A stretch of DNA of 64,000 nt from Lachnospiraceae bacterium (GCA_910575775.1 CAJTEY010000024.1:1-64000), one strand, 5' to 3'. Shown: positions 6,856 to 15,529, counted from the first letter of the stretch. Numbers and translations are program-made. The notes: generated from the sequence alone by a model not told the origin.

Positions 6856-8991
6856 GGATTCACCCGTATACGCTGTGGCCTCCGCCACAAAGTCCGGCAC
6901 CTGTCCCGCATAGAAGGAATATCCAAAATAATAATTATCCCTCTGATAAGGATATGTCGAATCCCTCTTAAACACGATCTCCAGCGAGTAGTTGTCATCC
7001 AGATCCTTGTAGTCTGCCCAGGGCGCGTCGATCCAGCTGCAATAGATGTGAGGCAGAATCTGTGCAATCTGTTCCTCCTCATAGAAGGTTTCGGAAACGG
7101 TGTAATCCGTGTAGCCGGCATCCCATGTCTCCGCCACAGCCCTCGGCTGCATGTCATAGTCCACCGCGTTATCCTGCTGTGACAACTCATTGTGGTAGCA
7201 GGTCACCGTAACCGACTCGATATCCGCCGCGTCAAGCTCCATCGGATAGTAAGCCTCCAGCTTTTTCAACGCGGAAACCGTATTTTCAAAGCTGTCATAC
7301 ACCACCCACTGTCTCTGGTTATAATCCCCATAATGAAAATAGAGGATACCGCATGGGCGGTTGTGGCGCACCAGTGTGAAATCAAACTGCTCCATATCTT
7401 TCAGCCATGCTTCCCGAAGTCTCCCGGCCTCCTCCACAGGAATCACCGCCCTTGCCGGGCCATTGGAGTAAGTAATCCGTGTCAGATCCGCATCGGAAGT
7501 CTCGTCCGTGATTCCCTGGAACACGCCCTTTTTAAAAGCGTCAGTCCTAAAAATCTGGTTGAGAAGTTCCTCCGTACCCGGGTCATCATAATCCACCCTT
7601 ATCATTCTGGCAGCCATTCTGCCGGATGTCAGGCGGTACAGAATCTGCACAGGGCGGGCATCTCCCATCTGTTCCGTGTCAGCTCCTTTCACCGACTCTG
7701 CCAGCGCCAGAACAGGCGAGACATCCGTCAGAAACATATTCTCTTTTTCAAACTCACCCTGACCTAAATACTGTTGGTTTTCATCCCAATAATTATCATA
7801 GTACCCGTCTGCTGAAATTGCAATACTCTCCACTTTATTTTGCTCCGGGATGTAACTGTCATACCCAAATATATCCCATTTAAAGATGCAAAATATTGCC
7901 AGAATGCCGGCAAGCGCCACACCGCTTGAGGGCAGATGTCTGAAAATGCTTCTGATATCGAAATCAAAAAGCACCTCCGCTGCGGCACAGAAGATCAGTC
8001 CGCCGGCAAGCATTCCCGCAATCTGCAGCAGTTCATTCTCATAGGAAGTATCGTACACCATCCTGCCTGCCAGAAGCGCAACGGGAATTGCCACCGCCAC
8101 CTTTGCCACAGGCTTCATAAACGGAAAGGCAACAGCAACGCCCGCCGCCTCGGACGGCCTTTTTTTGTAGGCCAGATACGCAAGCGCCAAAAACACGGTC
8201 CCGATCAGTATCCACTTCGCTACAATCGGCATGGCGATGGCCGCCGCTGCCGCAGCGTTCTGCGCATTCTTAATGTTCCAGATATGAATCGTACAGTCAT
8301 AAATCACCGACAGTTTTGGTTCCGCTCCCAGATAATATTCGGAATAGGTATTGAAAAAGATCCGTTTCAATGCACTGATCTGGGACTGCAGGCCATACTC
8401 ATACAATACAAACGTCAGATACGCACAGACTGTCACAAAGCGGTTTCCCGTCAGCATCACCGCCAGCATCATCATATGATAGAAGGCCAGGAACAGGAAC
8501 AGATTCCACACGAAGGCAAGTCCCGCGGTTGCCAGCACATCCATATTTACCGCACCTTGAGATGCCGCGATGACAGTTCCCAGAACCATCCCGGACAGGT
8601 TGGCCACAAGATAAATCACAATACCATTTATGTAAACCACGGCAAACCTTCTGTCCTTTGAGACAGGCACACTGTGGTACATATCCACCTTTTTTCTGTC
8701 AAACAGATAAGAAAAACCCTGCATGCCGATGATGGCCGCCAGAAGAAAGATCGTCCCGTAAAGATTATCGGAAAATCCAAGGGCATCCCTCGCCGCCTGG
8801 CACATTCCCTCTTTAAACGCATTCGGGGTTTTGAAACCGCCGTTCGCATACACGCCCTTGATCCTGCTTAAATAAATCATTGTCATGCCGCCGTACAGGA
8901 GAAGCTGGGACAGCACAGCCACAATCCAGACCCATACCCTGCGTTTCTGATTTTCCTTGCAGCTAGCCAAGAATGAGTTTTTTGATGTCAT
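6838..8991 (-). CDS. ABC-2-type permease with large C-terminal extracytoplasmic region (DUF6449-like)
   Basis: The 717-aa product starts at an ATG (8991) with GGAGGTGG upstream. The N-terminal half (to about residue 390) has around ten hydrophobic helices, including a run of alanines (NAQNAAAAAAIAM). The C-terminal half is hydrophilic, aromatic-rich and probably extracytoplasmic. This layout fits permeases of YtrB-partner type that carry a DUF6449-like tail. The gene overlaps the upstream ATPase gene by 29 nt, so the two are translationally coupled and form one transporter under the GntR regulator. The last residues, CEKSF, are encoded inside repeat element E2, which may mean the element altered the original C-terminus. 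Confidence 0.8.
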   Translation of the reverse strand: MTSKNSFLASCKENQKRRVWVWIVAVLSQLLLYGGMTMIYLSRIKGVYANGGFKTPNAFKEGMCQAARDALGFSDNLYGTIFLLAAIIGMQGFSYLFDRKKVDMYHSVPVSKDRRFAVVYINGIVIYLVANLSGMVLGTVIAASQGAVNMDVLATAGLAFVWNLFLFLAFYHMMMLAVMLTGNRFVTVCAYLTFVLYEYGLQSQISALKRIFFNTYSEYYLGAEPKLSVIYDCTIHIWNIKNAQNAAAAAAIAMPIVAKWILIGTVFLALAYLAYKKRPSEAAGVAVAFPFMKPVAKVAVAIPVALLAGRMVYDTSYENELLQIAGMLAGGLIFCAAAEVLFDFDIRSIFRHLPSSGVALAGILAIFCIFKWDIFGYDSYIPEQNKVESIAISADGYYDNYWDENQQYLGQGEFEKENMFLTDVSPVLALAESVKGADTEQMGDARPVQILYRLTSGRMAARMIRVDYDDPGTEELLNQIFRTDAFKKGVFQGITDETSDADLTRITYSNGPARAVIPVEEAGRLREAWLKDMEQFDFTLVRHNRPCGILYFHYGDYNQRQWVVYDSFENTVSALKKLEAYYPMELDAADIESVTVTCYHNELSQQDNAVDYDMQPRAVAETWDAGYTDYTVSETFYEEEQIAQILPHIYCSWIDAPWADYKDLDDNYSLEIVFKRDSTYPYQRDNYYFGYSFYAGQVPDFVAEATAYTGESCEKSF

Positions 8992-9868
8992 AACCTACCA
9001 CCTCCGTTTCACTGATAAATATCTCCTCCAGGGATAACGGCAGCACCTCATAAAAGATCGTATCTACTGTGGCAAACCGTGCCTCCACTTCCTCCCTCGT
9101 GCTGCGCACCGTGATCGTGCAAAGCGACCCCCGCTGTTCTTTCTTCAATACTTCCAGTCCGTTTAGCGCCTTCAGTTCATCCTCCACCGCGCTGAATACG
9201 CACTGCACCTTCTGGATATTGCACTTCATATCTTCCAGATCCCTGGAAAGCAGAACGCCGCCCTTGTGCAACAGTCCCACATGGTCACAGATATCCTCCA
9301 GCTCCCGCAGGTTATGGGAAGCGATCACTGGGGTCAGCCCCCGCTCTTCCATCTCCTTCGCAAAAATGGACTTGATGCCCTGGCGCATCACCGGGTCAAG
9401 CCCGTCGAAAGTCTCATCGCACAGAATATATTTCGTGTGGGCGCATATCCCGAGAAGCAGGGCGAGCTGCTTTTTCATACCCTTGGAAAAAGTGCTGATC
9501 TTCCTGTTTTTGTCCAGATTAAATTTCTCCAGATACCGGTAAAACTCCTCCCTGTCAAACGCTTCATAAATGCCGCTGTAATATTTTTCCATCGCCCTCG
9601 CGTTGGAGTTGACAAAAAAGTAAGGTTCATCGGCGATAAAGAACAGTCGCTTCTTGGCCTCCACATTATCGTACACGGGCATATTATCCACCGCAACCGT
9701 ACCCTCGTCCGGCTTGATCACGCCCGCTATCATGCGCAGTACGGTGCTCTTTCCTGCGCCGTTCGTGCCAATCAGACCAAACACTGTCTTTTCCTTGATC
9801 TCCACACTGACTTCATCGACGGCTCTGATATCTTCAAACTGCTTCGTCAGATTATGTATTTCTATCAT
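8963..9868 (-). CDS. YtrB/BcrA-type ABC transporter ATPase
   Basis: The start is the ATG at 9868 after AAGGAGAGAACCTT. The 301-aa product has Walker A (GTNGAGKST), the divergent signature FSKGMKKQ typical of YtrB-like ATPases, Walker B (YILCDET) and switch His (IASHNL). The C-terminal 80 residues form the regulatory extension seen in this family. It pairs with the ABC-2 permease that overlaps its 3' end. Family members export antibiotics or take part in cell-wall stress responses; the substrate here is unknown. Confidence 0.9.
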   Translation of the reverse strand: MIEIHNLTKQFEDIRAVDEVSVEIKEKTVFGLIGTNGAGKSTVLRMIAGVIKPDEGTVAVDNMPVYDNVEAKKRLFFIADEPYFFVNSNARAMEKYYSGIYEAFDREEFYRYLEKFNLDKNRKISTFSKGMKKQLALLLGICAHTKYILCDETFDGLDPVMRQGIKSIFAKEMEERGLTPVIASHNLRELEDICDHVGLLHKGGVLLSRDLEDMKCNIQKVQCVFSAVEDELKALNGLEVLKKEQRGSLCTITVRSTREEVEARFATVDTIFYEVLPLSLEEIFISETEVVGYDIKKLILG

Positions 9869-9938
9869 AAGGTTCTCTCCTTCCACGGCACTGTTTCACC
9901 GTTTTTTCTGTCTGCCCCCGTCCTGCTCTCTCCATACC

Positions 9939-10298
9939 TCATACTTGCATCTTCTCAATTTCCAACGTAAGCTCCATCTTCGTCATTCCCAGCTCCAGCA
10001 CTTCTCTCACAAGCCGCAGGATTTCCTCCAGACATTCCTGTCTGCGCGTCTCCACCAGCTTCCCATCCCCGGACACAAAACTCCCTCTTCCTTTCACAGT
10101 GTAGATGAAATCCTGCCGCTCCAGCTCTGTATACGCCTTCTGAATCGTATTGGGATTGATCGACAGCTCCATCGCCAGATTACGAACCGACGGCAGCTGC
10201 TCGTCCGGCTGCATAACACCCTTTAAAATCAAAGCCTTGAATCTTTCCACGACCTGCTCATAGATCGGGCGGGTATCTTTATAGTCTATGATGATCAT
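9939..10298 (-). CDS. GntR-family (YtrA subfamily) transcriptional regulator
   Basis: The ATG at 10298 has GAAAGGAGACGTT upstream. The 119-aa product is short, as in the YtrA subfamily: an N-terminal winged helix-turn-helix (PIYEQVVERFKALILKG…LPSVRNLAMELSINPNTIQKAYTELE) and a short C-terminal dimerisation helix, with no large effector domain. It is the first gene of the operon with the ATPase and ABC-2 permease, the usual YtrA arrangement. It probably represses its own operon through the inverted repeat at 10343-10374. Confidence 0.9.
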   Translation of the reverse strand: MIIIDYKDTRPIYEQVVERFKALILKGVMQPDEQLPSVRNLAMELSINPNTIQKAYTELERQDFIYTVKGRGSFVSGDGKLVETRRQECLEEILRLVREVLELGMTKMELTLEIEKMQV

Positions 10299-10316
10299 AA
10301 CGTCTCCTTTCTGTGG

Positions 10317-10345
10317 ATTATACCCCCCCCCCACAATATTAAGTG
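10317..10345 (-). promoter_or_regulatory. promoter of the GntR/ABC-2 operon with a C10 tract in the spacer
   Basis: A perfect -10 (TATAAT on the minus strand, 10317-10322) is directly preceded by ten G (C on the plus strand, 10323-10332). The -35 at 17-nt spacing (CACTTA) is poor. The homopolymer fills most of the -10/-35 spacer. Confidence 0.55.
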
Positions 10346-10374
10346 TACTATTTGTGATGGTACAGTTAGTATAC
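10343..10374. promoter_or_regulatory. inverted repeat, likely GntR operator
   Basis: GTGTACTA (10343-10350) and TAGTATAC (10367-10374) form a dyad with 7 of 8 matching positions and a 16-nt spacer. A second, inner dyad TGTAC…GTACA is nested in it. It covers the -35 region, as expected for a YtrA-type repressor. Confidence 0.5.
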
Positions 10375-10405
10375 AAAAAGGCGGAGGCCATGTCAAGCCT
10401 CCGCC
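10375..10405 (-). terminator. intrinsic terminator of gpmI
   Basis: On the minus strand a 9-bp stem, GGCGGAGGC/GCCTCCGCC, is followed by TTTTTG. It starts 15 nt after the gpmI stop codon. Confidence 0.85.
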
Positions 10406-10419
10406 AAAAATCTTAAGAT

Positions 10420-11964
10420 TTATTTCACCAGCAGGGATTTACCCGTCATCTCCGCAGGCTGCTCTCTGCCCATCAGTTCGATGATCGTAGGTACGATATC
10501 CGCAAGGCACCCGCCCTCGCGCAGCTTGTACGCAGGATCCGCATTGACCAGAATAAAAGGAACCGGGTTGGTTGTGTGAGCCGTGAAAGGCGCGCCCGTC
10601 TCCTCATCAATAAGCTGCTCCGCGTTGCCGTGATCCGCACAGATGAACAGCACGCCGTCCACCTCTTTGACAGCGTCAACCGCCTTACCCACACACTCGT
10701 CCACAGCCTCAACCGCCTTGATGGCCGCCTCCTGCACACCGGTGTGACCCACCATATCGGGGTTCGCGAAGTTGATGATGATCACGTCGTAAGTGCCGGA
10801 TTTGATCGCCTCCACCAGCTTGTCGCATACCTCGTAAGCGCTCATCTGGGGCTTTAAGTCGTAGGTCGCCACGTCCTTGGGAGAATTGACCAGAATGCGG
10901 GTCTCTCCCTCGTTCGGCTCCTCCACGCCGCCGTTGAAGAAGAAAGTCACATGAGCGTACTTCTCTGTCTCTGCGATTCTCGCCTGCTTCATGCCGCTAG
11001 CCGCAAGCCACTCTCCGAAGGTGTTGGTAACCGAAATCTTGTGGAACGCCACCTTCTTGTTGGGAATGGTCGGATCGTAATCGGAGAAGCACACATAGGT
11101 CAGATCCAGTCTCTTTTCCCTTGCAAAGCCCTTGAAGTCATCATCGCAGAAGCTTCTGGTAATCTCTCTGGCTCTGTCGGGACGGAAATTGAAGAAAATC
11201 ACGGAATCGCCGTCCTTGATTGTCGCTGTGGGCACACCGTCCTTCATCACCACCGTGGGCTTCACAAACTCGTCCGTCTCGCCCCTGTCGTAGGAAGCCT
11301 GGATCCCGGCAGAGCCGCTCTGTGCCTCTAAGCCCTCGCCTTTGGTGAGCGCCAGATACGCCTTCTCCACTCTGTCGTAATTATTGTCACGATCCATAGC
11401 ATAATAGCGTCCCGTCACGGTAGCCACCTCACCGACGCCAATCTTTTTCATCTCGGCCTCCAGATCCTCCACATAGCCCTTGCCGCTGGCGGGCGGTGTG
11501 TCACGTCCGTCCAGGAAAGCGTGCACATATACTTTGGAAAGACCGTTTCTCCTGGCCAGCTCCAGCAGTCCGTAAAGATGGGTGTTGTGGCTGTGTACTC
11601 CGCCGTCTGACAGCAGGCCGAACATGTGCAGGGAGGAATCCTTCTCCTTGCAGTTGTTCACCGCGTCAAGCAGAGCCGGATTCTCAAAAAAGGTGCCATC
11701 CTGAATCTCCTTCGTGATTCTGGTAAGCTCCTGATACACGATGCGTCCTGCACCCATGTTCAGGTGACCCACCTCAGAGTTTCCCATCTGGCCGTCAGGC
11801 AGACCCACCGCCATGCCGCTGGCATTTCCCTTCACGAAAGGGCACTCCGCCATCAGTTTTTCCATCACCGGCGTCTTCGCCAGTGCAACCGCATTCCCCT
11901 CCGTCTTGTCATTGAGGCCGTAGCCATCCAAAATCATCAATACTGCCGGTTTCTTTGTTTCCAT
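10420..11964 (-). CDS. gpmI: 2,3-bisphosphoglycerate-independent phosphoglycerate mutase
   Basis: This enzyme interconverts 3- and 2-phosphoglycerate in glycolysis, using two Mn ions and a phosphoserine. The 514-aa length is normal. Visible motifs are the N-terminal metal site LMILDGYGL (Asp13), the catalytic serine in GQMGNSEVGH (Ser63), and the C-terminal metal-binding FICADHGNAEQ and HTTNPVPF. The start ATG has AAAAGGAGAAATC upstream. It is a single-gene unit with its own promoter and terminator, not linked to other glycolytic genes. Confidence 0.97.
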   Translation of the reverse strand: METKKPAVLMILDGYGLNDKTEGNAVALAKTPVMEKLMAECPFVKGNASGMAVGLPDGQMGNSEVGHLNMGAGRIVYQELTRITKEIQDGTFFENPALLDAVNNCKEKDSSLHMFGLLSDGGVHSHNTHLYGLLELARRNGLSKVYVHAFLDGRDTPPASGKGYVEDLEAEMKKIGVGEVATVTGRYYAMDRDNNYDRVEKAYLALTKGEGLEAQSGSAGIQASYDRGETDEFVKPTVVMKDGVPTATIKDGDSVIFFNFRPDRAREITRSFCDDDFKGFAREKRLDLTYVCFSDYDPTIPNKKVAFHKISVTNTFGEWLAASGMKQARIAETEKYAHVTFFFNGGVEEPNEGETRILVNSPKDVATYDLKPQMSAYEVCDKLVEAIKSGTYDVIIINFANPDMVGHTGVQEAAIKAVEAVDECVGKAVDAVKEVDGVLFICADHGNAEQLIDEETGAPFTAHTTNPVPFILVNADPAYKLREGGCLADIVPTIIELMGREQPAEMTGKSLLVK

Positions 11965-12064
11965 GACTGATTTCTCCTTTTCTATTTCCTTTGTTGCCTG
12001 ATACTACTTTTTAATCTCTTAATTGTTTTCAATATCCGCAATCTCTCCTGCCCGATACAGCTTT

Positions 12065-12093
12065 ATTATATCCGTTTTATAAAAAAGTGTAAA
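12065..12093 (-). promoter_or_regulatory. gpmI promoter
   Basis: On the minus strand TTTACA (12088-12093) and TATAAT (12065-12070) are separated by exactly 17 nt, giving a leader of about 95 nt before gpmI. Confidence 0.75.
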
Positions 12094-12103
12094 GTTATGC
12101 CGC

Positions 12104-12132
12104 TTGTTTTTCTCACTTTTCCATTATATAAT
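12104..12132 (+). promoter_or_regulatory. promoter placing transcription start at the YgjP-type gene's ATG
   Basis: TTGTTT (12104-12109) and TATAAT (12127-12132) are 17 nt apart. The ATG at 12140 begins 8 nt after the -10 box, where transcription normally starts, and no Shine-Dalgarno is present. Confidence 0.65.
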
Positions 12133-12139
12133 CACCACT

Positions 12140-12736
12140 ATGGAACACATACACCGAATCAAATACCAGAGTAAACTATATGAGCTTCCCTACGGGGTAA
12201 TCTACAGCCGCCGCAAAACATGCGCCGTCAGCATCTCCGCAGATGGAGAAATTACCCTGCGGCTGCCCCTTGGCACATCCGAGGCGCAGATCTGCCGTCT
12301 TCTGACAGACAAACAGCACTGGATTATCACCCATTACCTGGAGGCTGTGAAACACCGTGAAAGCCGCCCCGTTTCCGATCTGACGGACGCGCAGCGCACG
12401 GCCCTTGAAAAACGTTACGTCGAGGCCGCAAAAGAATATTTTCCGAAGCGTGCCGCTCATTTTCTTCCTCTCACGGGCGGAAGCTTCGAGCGCATCACCA
12501 TCCGCGACCAGAGAACCCGCTGGGGAAGCTGCAGCGCCAGGGGCACTCTGTCCTTCAACTGGCGCCTAATGCTGGCGCCGCCTGCGGTTCTCGATTATGT
12601 GGTCGTACACGAATTATGTCATCTGACCCACATGGATCACTCAAAAGACTTCTGGGCGCTGGTGGAGAGCGTCTGCCCCGATTACCGCACCCACCGCAAA
12701 TGGCTGAAGGAACACGGCCAGGAGCTCATCCTTTAA
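12140..12736 (+). CDS. YgjP/DUF45-family zinc metallopeptidase
   Basis: The 198-aa product has the family's hallmark HELCHLTHMDHSKDFW (HExxH plus downstream His) near residue 160 and the upstream RWGSCSARGTLSFNWRL block. These belong to the SprT-like/DUF45 peptidases often linked to restriction or repair functions. I chose the ATG at 12140 rather than the longer frame from 12104 because the longer form would include the promoter. The 3' end overlaps the convergent helicase gene by 4 nt. The physiological substrate is not known. Confidence 0.88.
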   Translation: MEHIHRIKYQSKLYELPYGVIYSRRKTCAVSISADGEITLRLPLGTSEAQICRLLTDKQHWIITHYLEAVKHRESRPVSDLTDAQRTALEKRYVEAAKEYFPKRAAHFLPLTGGSFERITIRDQRTRWGSCSARGTLSFNWRLMLAPPAVLDYVVVHELCHLTHMDHSKDFWALVESVCPDYRTHRKWLKEHGQELIL

Positions 12737-14487
12737 TCCCACTTTGTCTTGATCCGCAAACCGCCGTAGCGGGGTTCATAATCAGATTCCCGTCTGCGGG
12801 CCGCACTGCCGTCCCGTCTGACATCCCTGGGCTTTCCGTTCGTATATCTGCTCTTGTCCCGGCTTTTCTCTCCCTTTGTGGTGTAGACGCCCTTTTCCGC
12901 GCCGGACTTTTTCGTAAAACCGTCTTTTTCGTTTCCTCTGCCTGCCTTCGCACCGTAACCGTCCTTATTCCTGTCGCCGCCCCGGCTGCCGGGCTTTTTG
13001 CCGTAACCGCTTCTGCCCCTGTCGCCGCGGCCTCCCTTAAAGGGTCTCTTTTCAAAGAAGAACTTCTCCGTGCGGATATCCTCGATCTCATCCCCAAGCT
13101 TCATCTTCATAAACGCCGCTGCAATCTGCGTCGCACTGTACTGCCCCAGCGCAACCGCATCGAGAATGTACTCACCAGCCCTGCTGATATCCTCATTCTC
13201 AATCACCGCATAGGCTTCCTTCAATATTCTTTCCGCCTTTCTGGCAGTGATATCTGCCGCGCCCGGCACTTTGCGCTCCTTGATCTTTGTGTGGCAGATA
13301 CGCTCGATATCCCTGATTTTATACGCCTCCCTGCCGACCACCAGTGTAAAGGATCTCCCTGTTTTTCCCGCACGCCCGGTTCTGCCGATACGGTGCACAT
13401 AGTATTCGATGTCATCGGGCACGTCAAAGTTGTAGACCGCCTCCACATTACTCACATCAATACCTCTGGCCGCCACATCGGTGGCAATCAGGATATTCGT
13501 TTTGCCGCTCCGAAACAGATTCATCACCGTATCCCTCTGTCCCTGTGTCAGATCCCCGTGAAGCCCTTCCACCTCATATCCTCTGCCCTTCAAATGCTCC
13601 GTCAATTCGTCCACCATCCGCTTGGTATTACAGAAAATCAACGCGCGTCCCGGCATATAGTAATCGATCAGGCGGCAGAGCACTTCCTCCTTATCCTGTT
13701 TCCGCACCTGATAGTAAGCCTGCTTAATCAGGGGGATCGTCACTTCCTTAGGCGTCATCTTGACATAAGCCGCATCCTTCTGGTATGTCTTCGTAATGTC
13801 CAGAATCGGCTTCGGCATGGTGGCGGAAAAGAGCCCGGTCTGCCGCTCTTCCGGCATCCCCTGTAAAATCGTCTCAATATCCTCCCGAAAGCCCATATTT
13901 AACATTTCGTCCGCTTCATCCAGAACCACCGTATGCACCTGGTCCATCTTGAGCGTGTGTCTGCGCATATGATCCATCACACGCCCCGGTGTTCCCACCA
14001 CGATCTGCACGCCGGCCTTCAGGTTTTTGATCTGTTTATAGATTTCCTGGCCGCCGTACACTGGCAGCACCTTGATGCCGTTCATGTACTTGGCAAACTT
14101 GCGCAGCTCATCCGCCGCCTGCATGGCAAGCTCTCTGGTGGGACACAGAATCACCGCCTGCAGGGAACGGTTCTCCGGGTTGATTTTCTGCAGGATCGGA
14201 ATGCCGAAGGCCGCCGTTTTTCCCGTGCCTGTCTGGGCCTGCCCGATGATATCACGCCCGGTCATAAAGAGCGGAATGGCCTGTTCCTGGATGGGCGTCA
14301 TATGCTCAAAACCAAGCTCTTTCACGGCACGCAAAATCCTGCCGTCAATCCCCGCGTCCTCGTAGCAGAGTCCTTTCTTCTCTTCCTCCTCTTCTTTGGC
14401 GCTGCCGTCATACCGGTTCGCCGTCAGAATCTCTTTCTCCAGAAAGGCGTCAAACTGTTCGTTTTTCTTCTTTTTCTCTTTGCTCAT
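12733..14487 (-). CDS. DEAD-box ATP-dependent RNA helicase (CshA/DeaD type)
   Basis: The 584-aa product has the full motif set: Q motif region (GFEHMTPIQEQAIP), motif I (AQTGTGKT), Ia (PTRELAMQ), II (LDEADEML), III (SAT), V (ARGIDV) and VI (HRIGRTGRAGK). A C-terminal DbpA-like RNA-binding region and an Arg/Gly/Lys-rich tail (GGRGDRGRSGYGKKPGSRGG) follow. Such enzymes unwind RNA in ribosome assembly, mRNA decay and cold adaptation. The start is the ATG at 14487 after GAGGGTAAC; the frame upstream lacks a ribosome site. The gene converges on and overlaps the YgjP-type gene by 4 nt. Confidence 0.93.
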   Translation of the reverse strand: MSKEKKKKNEQFDAFLEKEILTANRYDGSAKEEEEEKKGLCYEDAGIDGRILRAVKELGFEHMTPIQEQAIPLFMTGRDIIGQAQTGTGKTAAFGIPILQKINPENRSLQAVILCPTRELAMQAADELRKFAKYMNGIKVLPVYGGQEIYKQIKNLKAGVQIVVGTPGRVMDHMRRHTLKMDQVHTVVLDEADEMLNMGFREDIETILQGMPEERQTGLFSATMPKPILDITKTYQKDAAYVKMTPKEVTIPLIKQAYYQVRKQDKEEVLCRLIDYYMPGRALIFCNTKRMVDELTEHLKGRGYEVEGLHGDLTQGQRDTVMNLFRSGKTNILIATDVAARGIDVSNVEAVYNFDVPDDIEYYVHRIGRTGRAGKTGRSFTLVVGREAYKIRDIERICHTKIKERKVPGAADITARKAERILKEAYAVIENEDISRAGEYILDAVALGQYSATQIAAAFMKMKLGDEIEDIRTEKFFFEKRPFKGGRGDRGRSGYGKKPGSRGGDRNKDGYGAKAGRGNEKDGFTKKSGAEKGVYTTKGEKSRDKSRYTNGKPRDVRRDGSAARRRESDYEPRYGGLRIKTKWD

Positions 14488-14529
14488 GTTACCCTCATTT
14501 CTTTTTCTACTGATTCCTATTTTTGTGCG

Positions 14530-14623
14530 GAGAATACCGGCTTGCGGCATTCTCTTGTGTGAGCTTTGAAGCTCTCCTGCAAAAAACAGCCGCTGCTGCA
14601 GAGTTTAACGTTCCTTCTCACAC
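14530..14623. repeat. multi-hairpin element E3
   Basis: A hairpin GAGAATaCCG / CGGcATTCTC (14530-14554) is followed by an outer stem GTGTGAG (14557-14563) / CTCACAC (14617-14623), which encloses GAGCT/AGCTC (14561-14574) and a CAGC/GCTG hairpin. The outer stem and the leading GAGAAT hairpin match the plan of elements E2 and E5. Confidence 0.6.
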
Positions 14624-14633
14624 TATGACAGAA

Positions 14634-14669
14634 CAAGTGCTGCCAGCTTTTGAGGCATGGCAGCACTTG
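14634..14669 (-). terminator. strong hairpin downstream of mecA
   Basis: A perfect 12-bp stem, CAAGTGCTGCCA / TGGCAGCACTTG, lies 42 nt past the mecA stop. On the minus strand only TTCTG follows, so it is a weak intrinsic terminator or an RNA-stabilising end. Confidence 0.5.
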
Positions 14670-14710
14670 TCAACCACTCTCTGTTTTATTCTACACTCCA
14701 GCGCTGCTTT

Positions 14711-15370
14711 TCAGGCGCGATAAATCCTGCGCAGCCTGCTCACTGCCCGGTCTCTGATCAGACACTCGCCGTGCTCCTCCAGATACCGCATCCGTTCCTC
14801 GGAAACCGCAATCAGATTCCCGAACTCCACCGCCTGGGCACTGATCCGGTTGAACGACTTATAGGAAAGCCGGTTTTTCTCAAGCACCAGATAATAGTCC
14901 GCACCCTCCTTAAAAAGATGGCTCTTCACGGAATATGTACCCGGAATCGTGGCCGCGTACTGCATCGTCTGATGCATGGTATGAAAGACAAACATCCGCC
15001 GGTTTTCATCGTAACTTTCAGATGTCTGCGGCTCTACTCTGGCACGTTCCTCCTGTCCGGCAAGCTCCGCGCTGAATTCCTGCAGCACCTCTTTCAGGTT
15101 CTGAAGCATTTCCTTAAAGGCCGCCGGCCCTTCATCTGTGAAAGTCACCACAAGACCGTTGTCCTTAAGCGGCGTAATCTGCATGGCAATATTGCCATTG
15201 CTGATCTGGTATCCAACCTCGTCGTGCGCCCGCTCAATGATATCCCGCAAAAATTCCTCGCCTCTTTCATTGCGCTCAAAGATATCCGATAAGGCAAGCC
15301 CATACTCGGCCATGTCATCCGCCGAGACAATACACTGTACTGTCGCATCATTGATCTTTTTATATTTCAT
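14711..15370 (-). CDS. mecA: MecA-type adaptor protein for ClpC
   Basis: MecA proteins deliver substrates to the ClpCP protease. The 219-aa product begins MKYKKINDATVQCIVSADDM, matching the N-terminal substrate-binding domain, and has a C-terminal half predicted to bind ClpC (about residues 120-219), with a charged linker between. Length is normal for the family. The start ATG has AGAGAGG upstream at somewhat long spacing. Multi-hairpin elements E3 and E4 flank it on both sides. Which regulators it targets in this organism cannot be read from the sequence. Confidence 0.85.
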   Translation of the reverse strand: MKYKKINDATVQCIVSADDMAEYGLALSDIFERNERGEEFLRDIIERAHDEVGYQISNGNIAMQITPLKDNGLVVTFTDEGPAAFKEMLQNLKEVLQEFSAELAGQEERARVEPQTSESYDENRRMFVFHTMHQTMQYAATIPGTYSVKSHLFKEGADYYLVLEKNRLSYKSFNRISAQAVEFGNLIAVSEERMRYLEEHGECLIRDRAVSRLRRIYRA

Positions 15371-15411
15371 GTGTTTTCAGACCTCTCTATCATGTAAACA
15401 CTTCCACACCC

Positions 15412-15529
15412 GCAGTGCACACTCGTAAAACCTTCGATTTTACGAGTTCACGGGCTTCGCCCTATCACTCCGCAATCCGTCAAAATTGAATGCGAGCATT
15501 CATTTTGCCATCTTGCATAGTGGCACTGC
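15412..15529. repeat. multi-hairpin element E4 with closing stem
   Basis: An outer stem GCAGTGC (15412-15418) / GCACTGC (15523-15529) encloses three perfect hairpins: a 10-bp ACTCGTAAAA / TTTTACGAGT (15421-15447), GGGC-ttc-GCCC (15452-15462), and TGAATGC-ga-GCATTCA (15487-15502) extended by AAAA/TTTT. The fold is cloverleaf-like. It lies between the end of the M56 peptidase gene and mecA. Confidence 0.65.

Noticed and set aside
12733..13097. Minus-strand frame in the helicase tail as a separate gene
   Set aside because: It is an alternative frame of the Arg/Gly-rich helicase C-terminus, has high Arg/Ala content and no ribosome site.
15412..15529. tRNA gene
   Set aside because: The cloverleaf-like fold has no CCA-type acceptor stem, no TTC T-loop and no anticodon arrangement.
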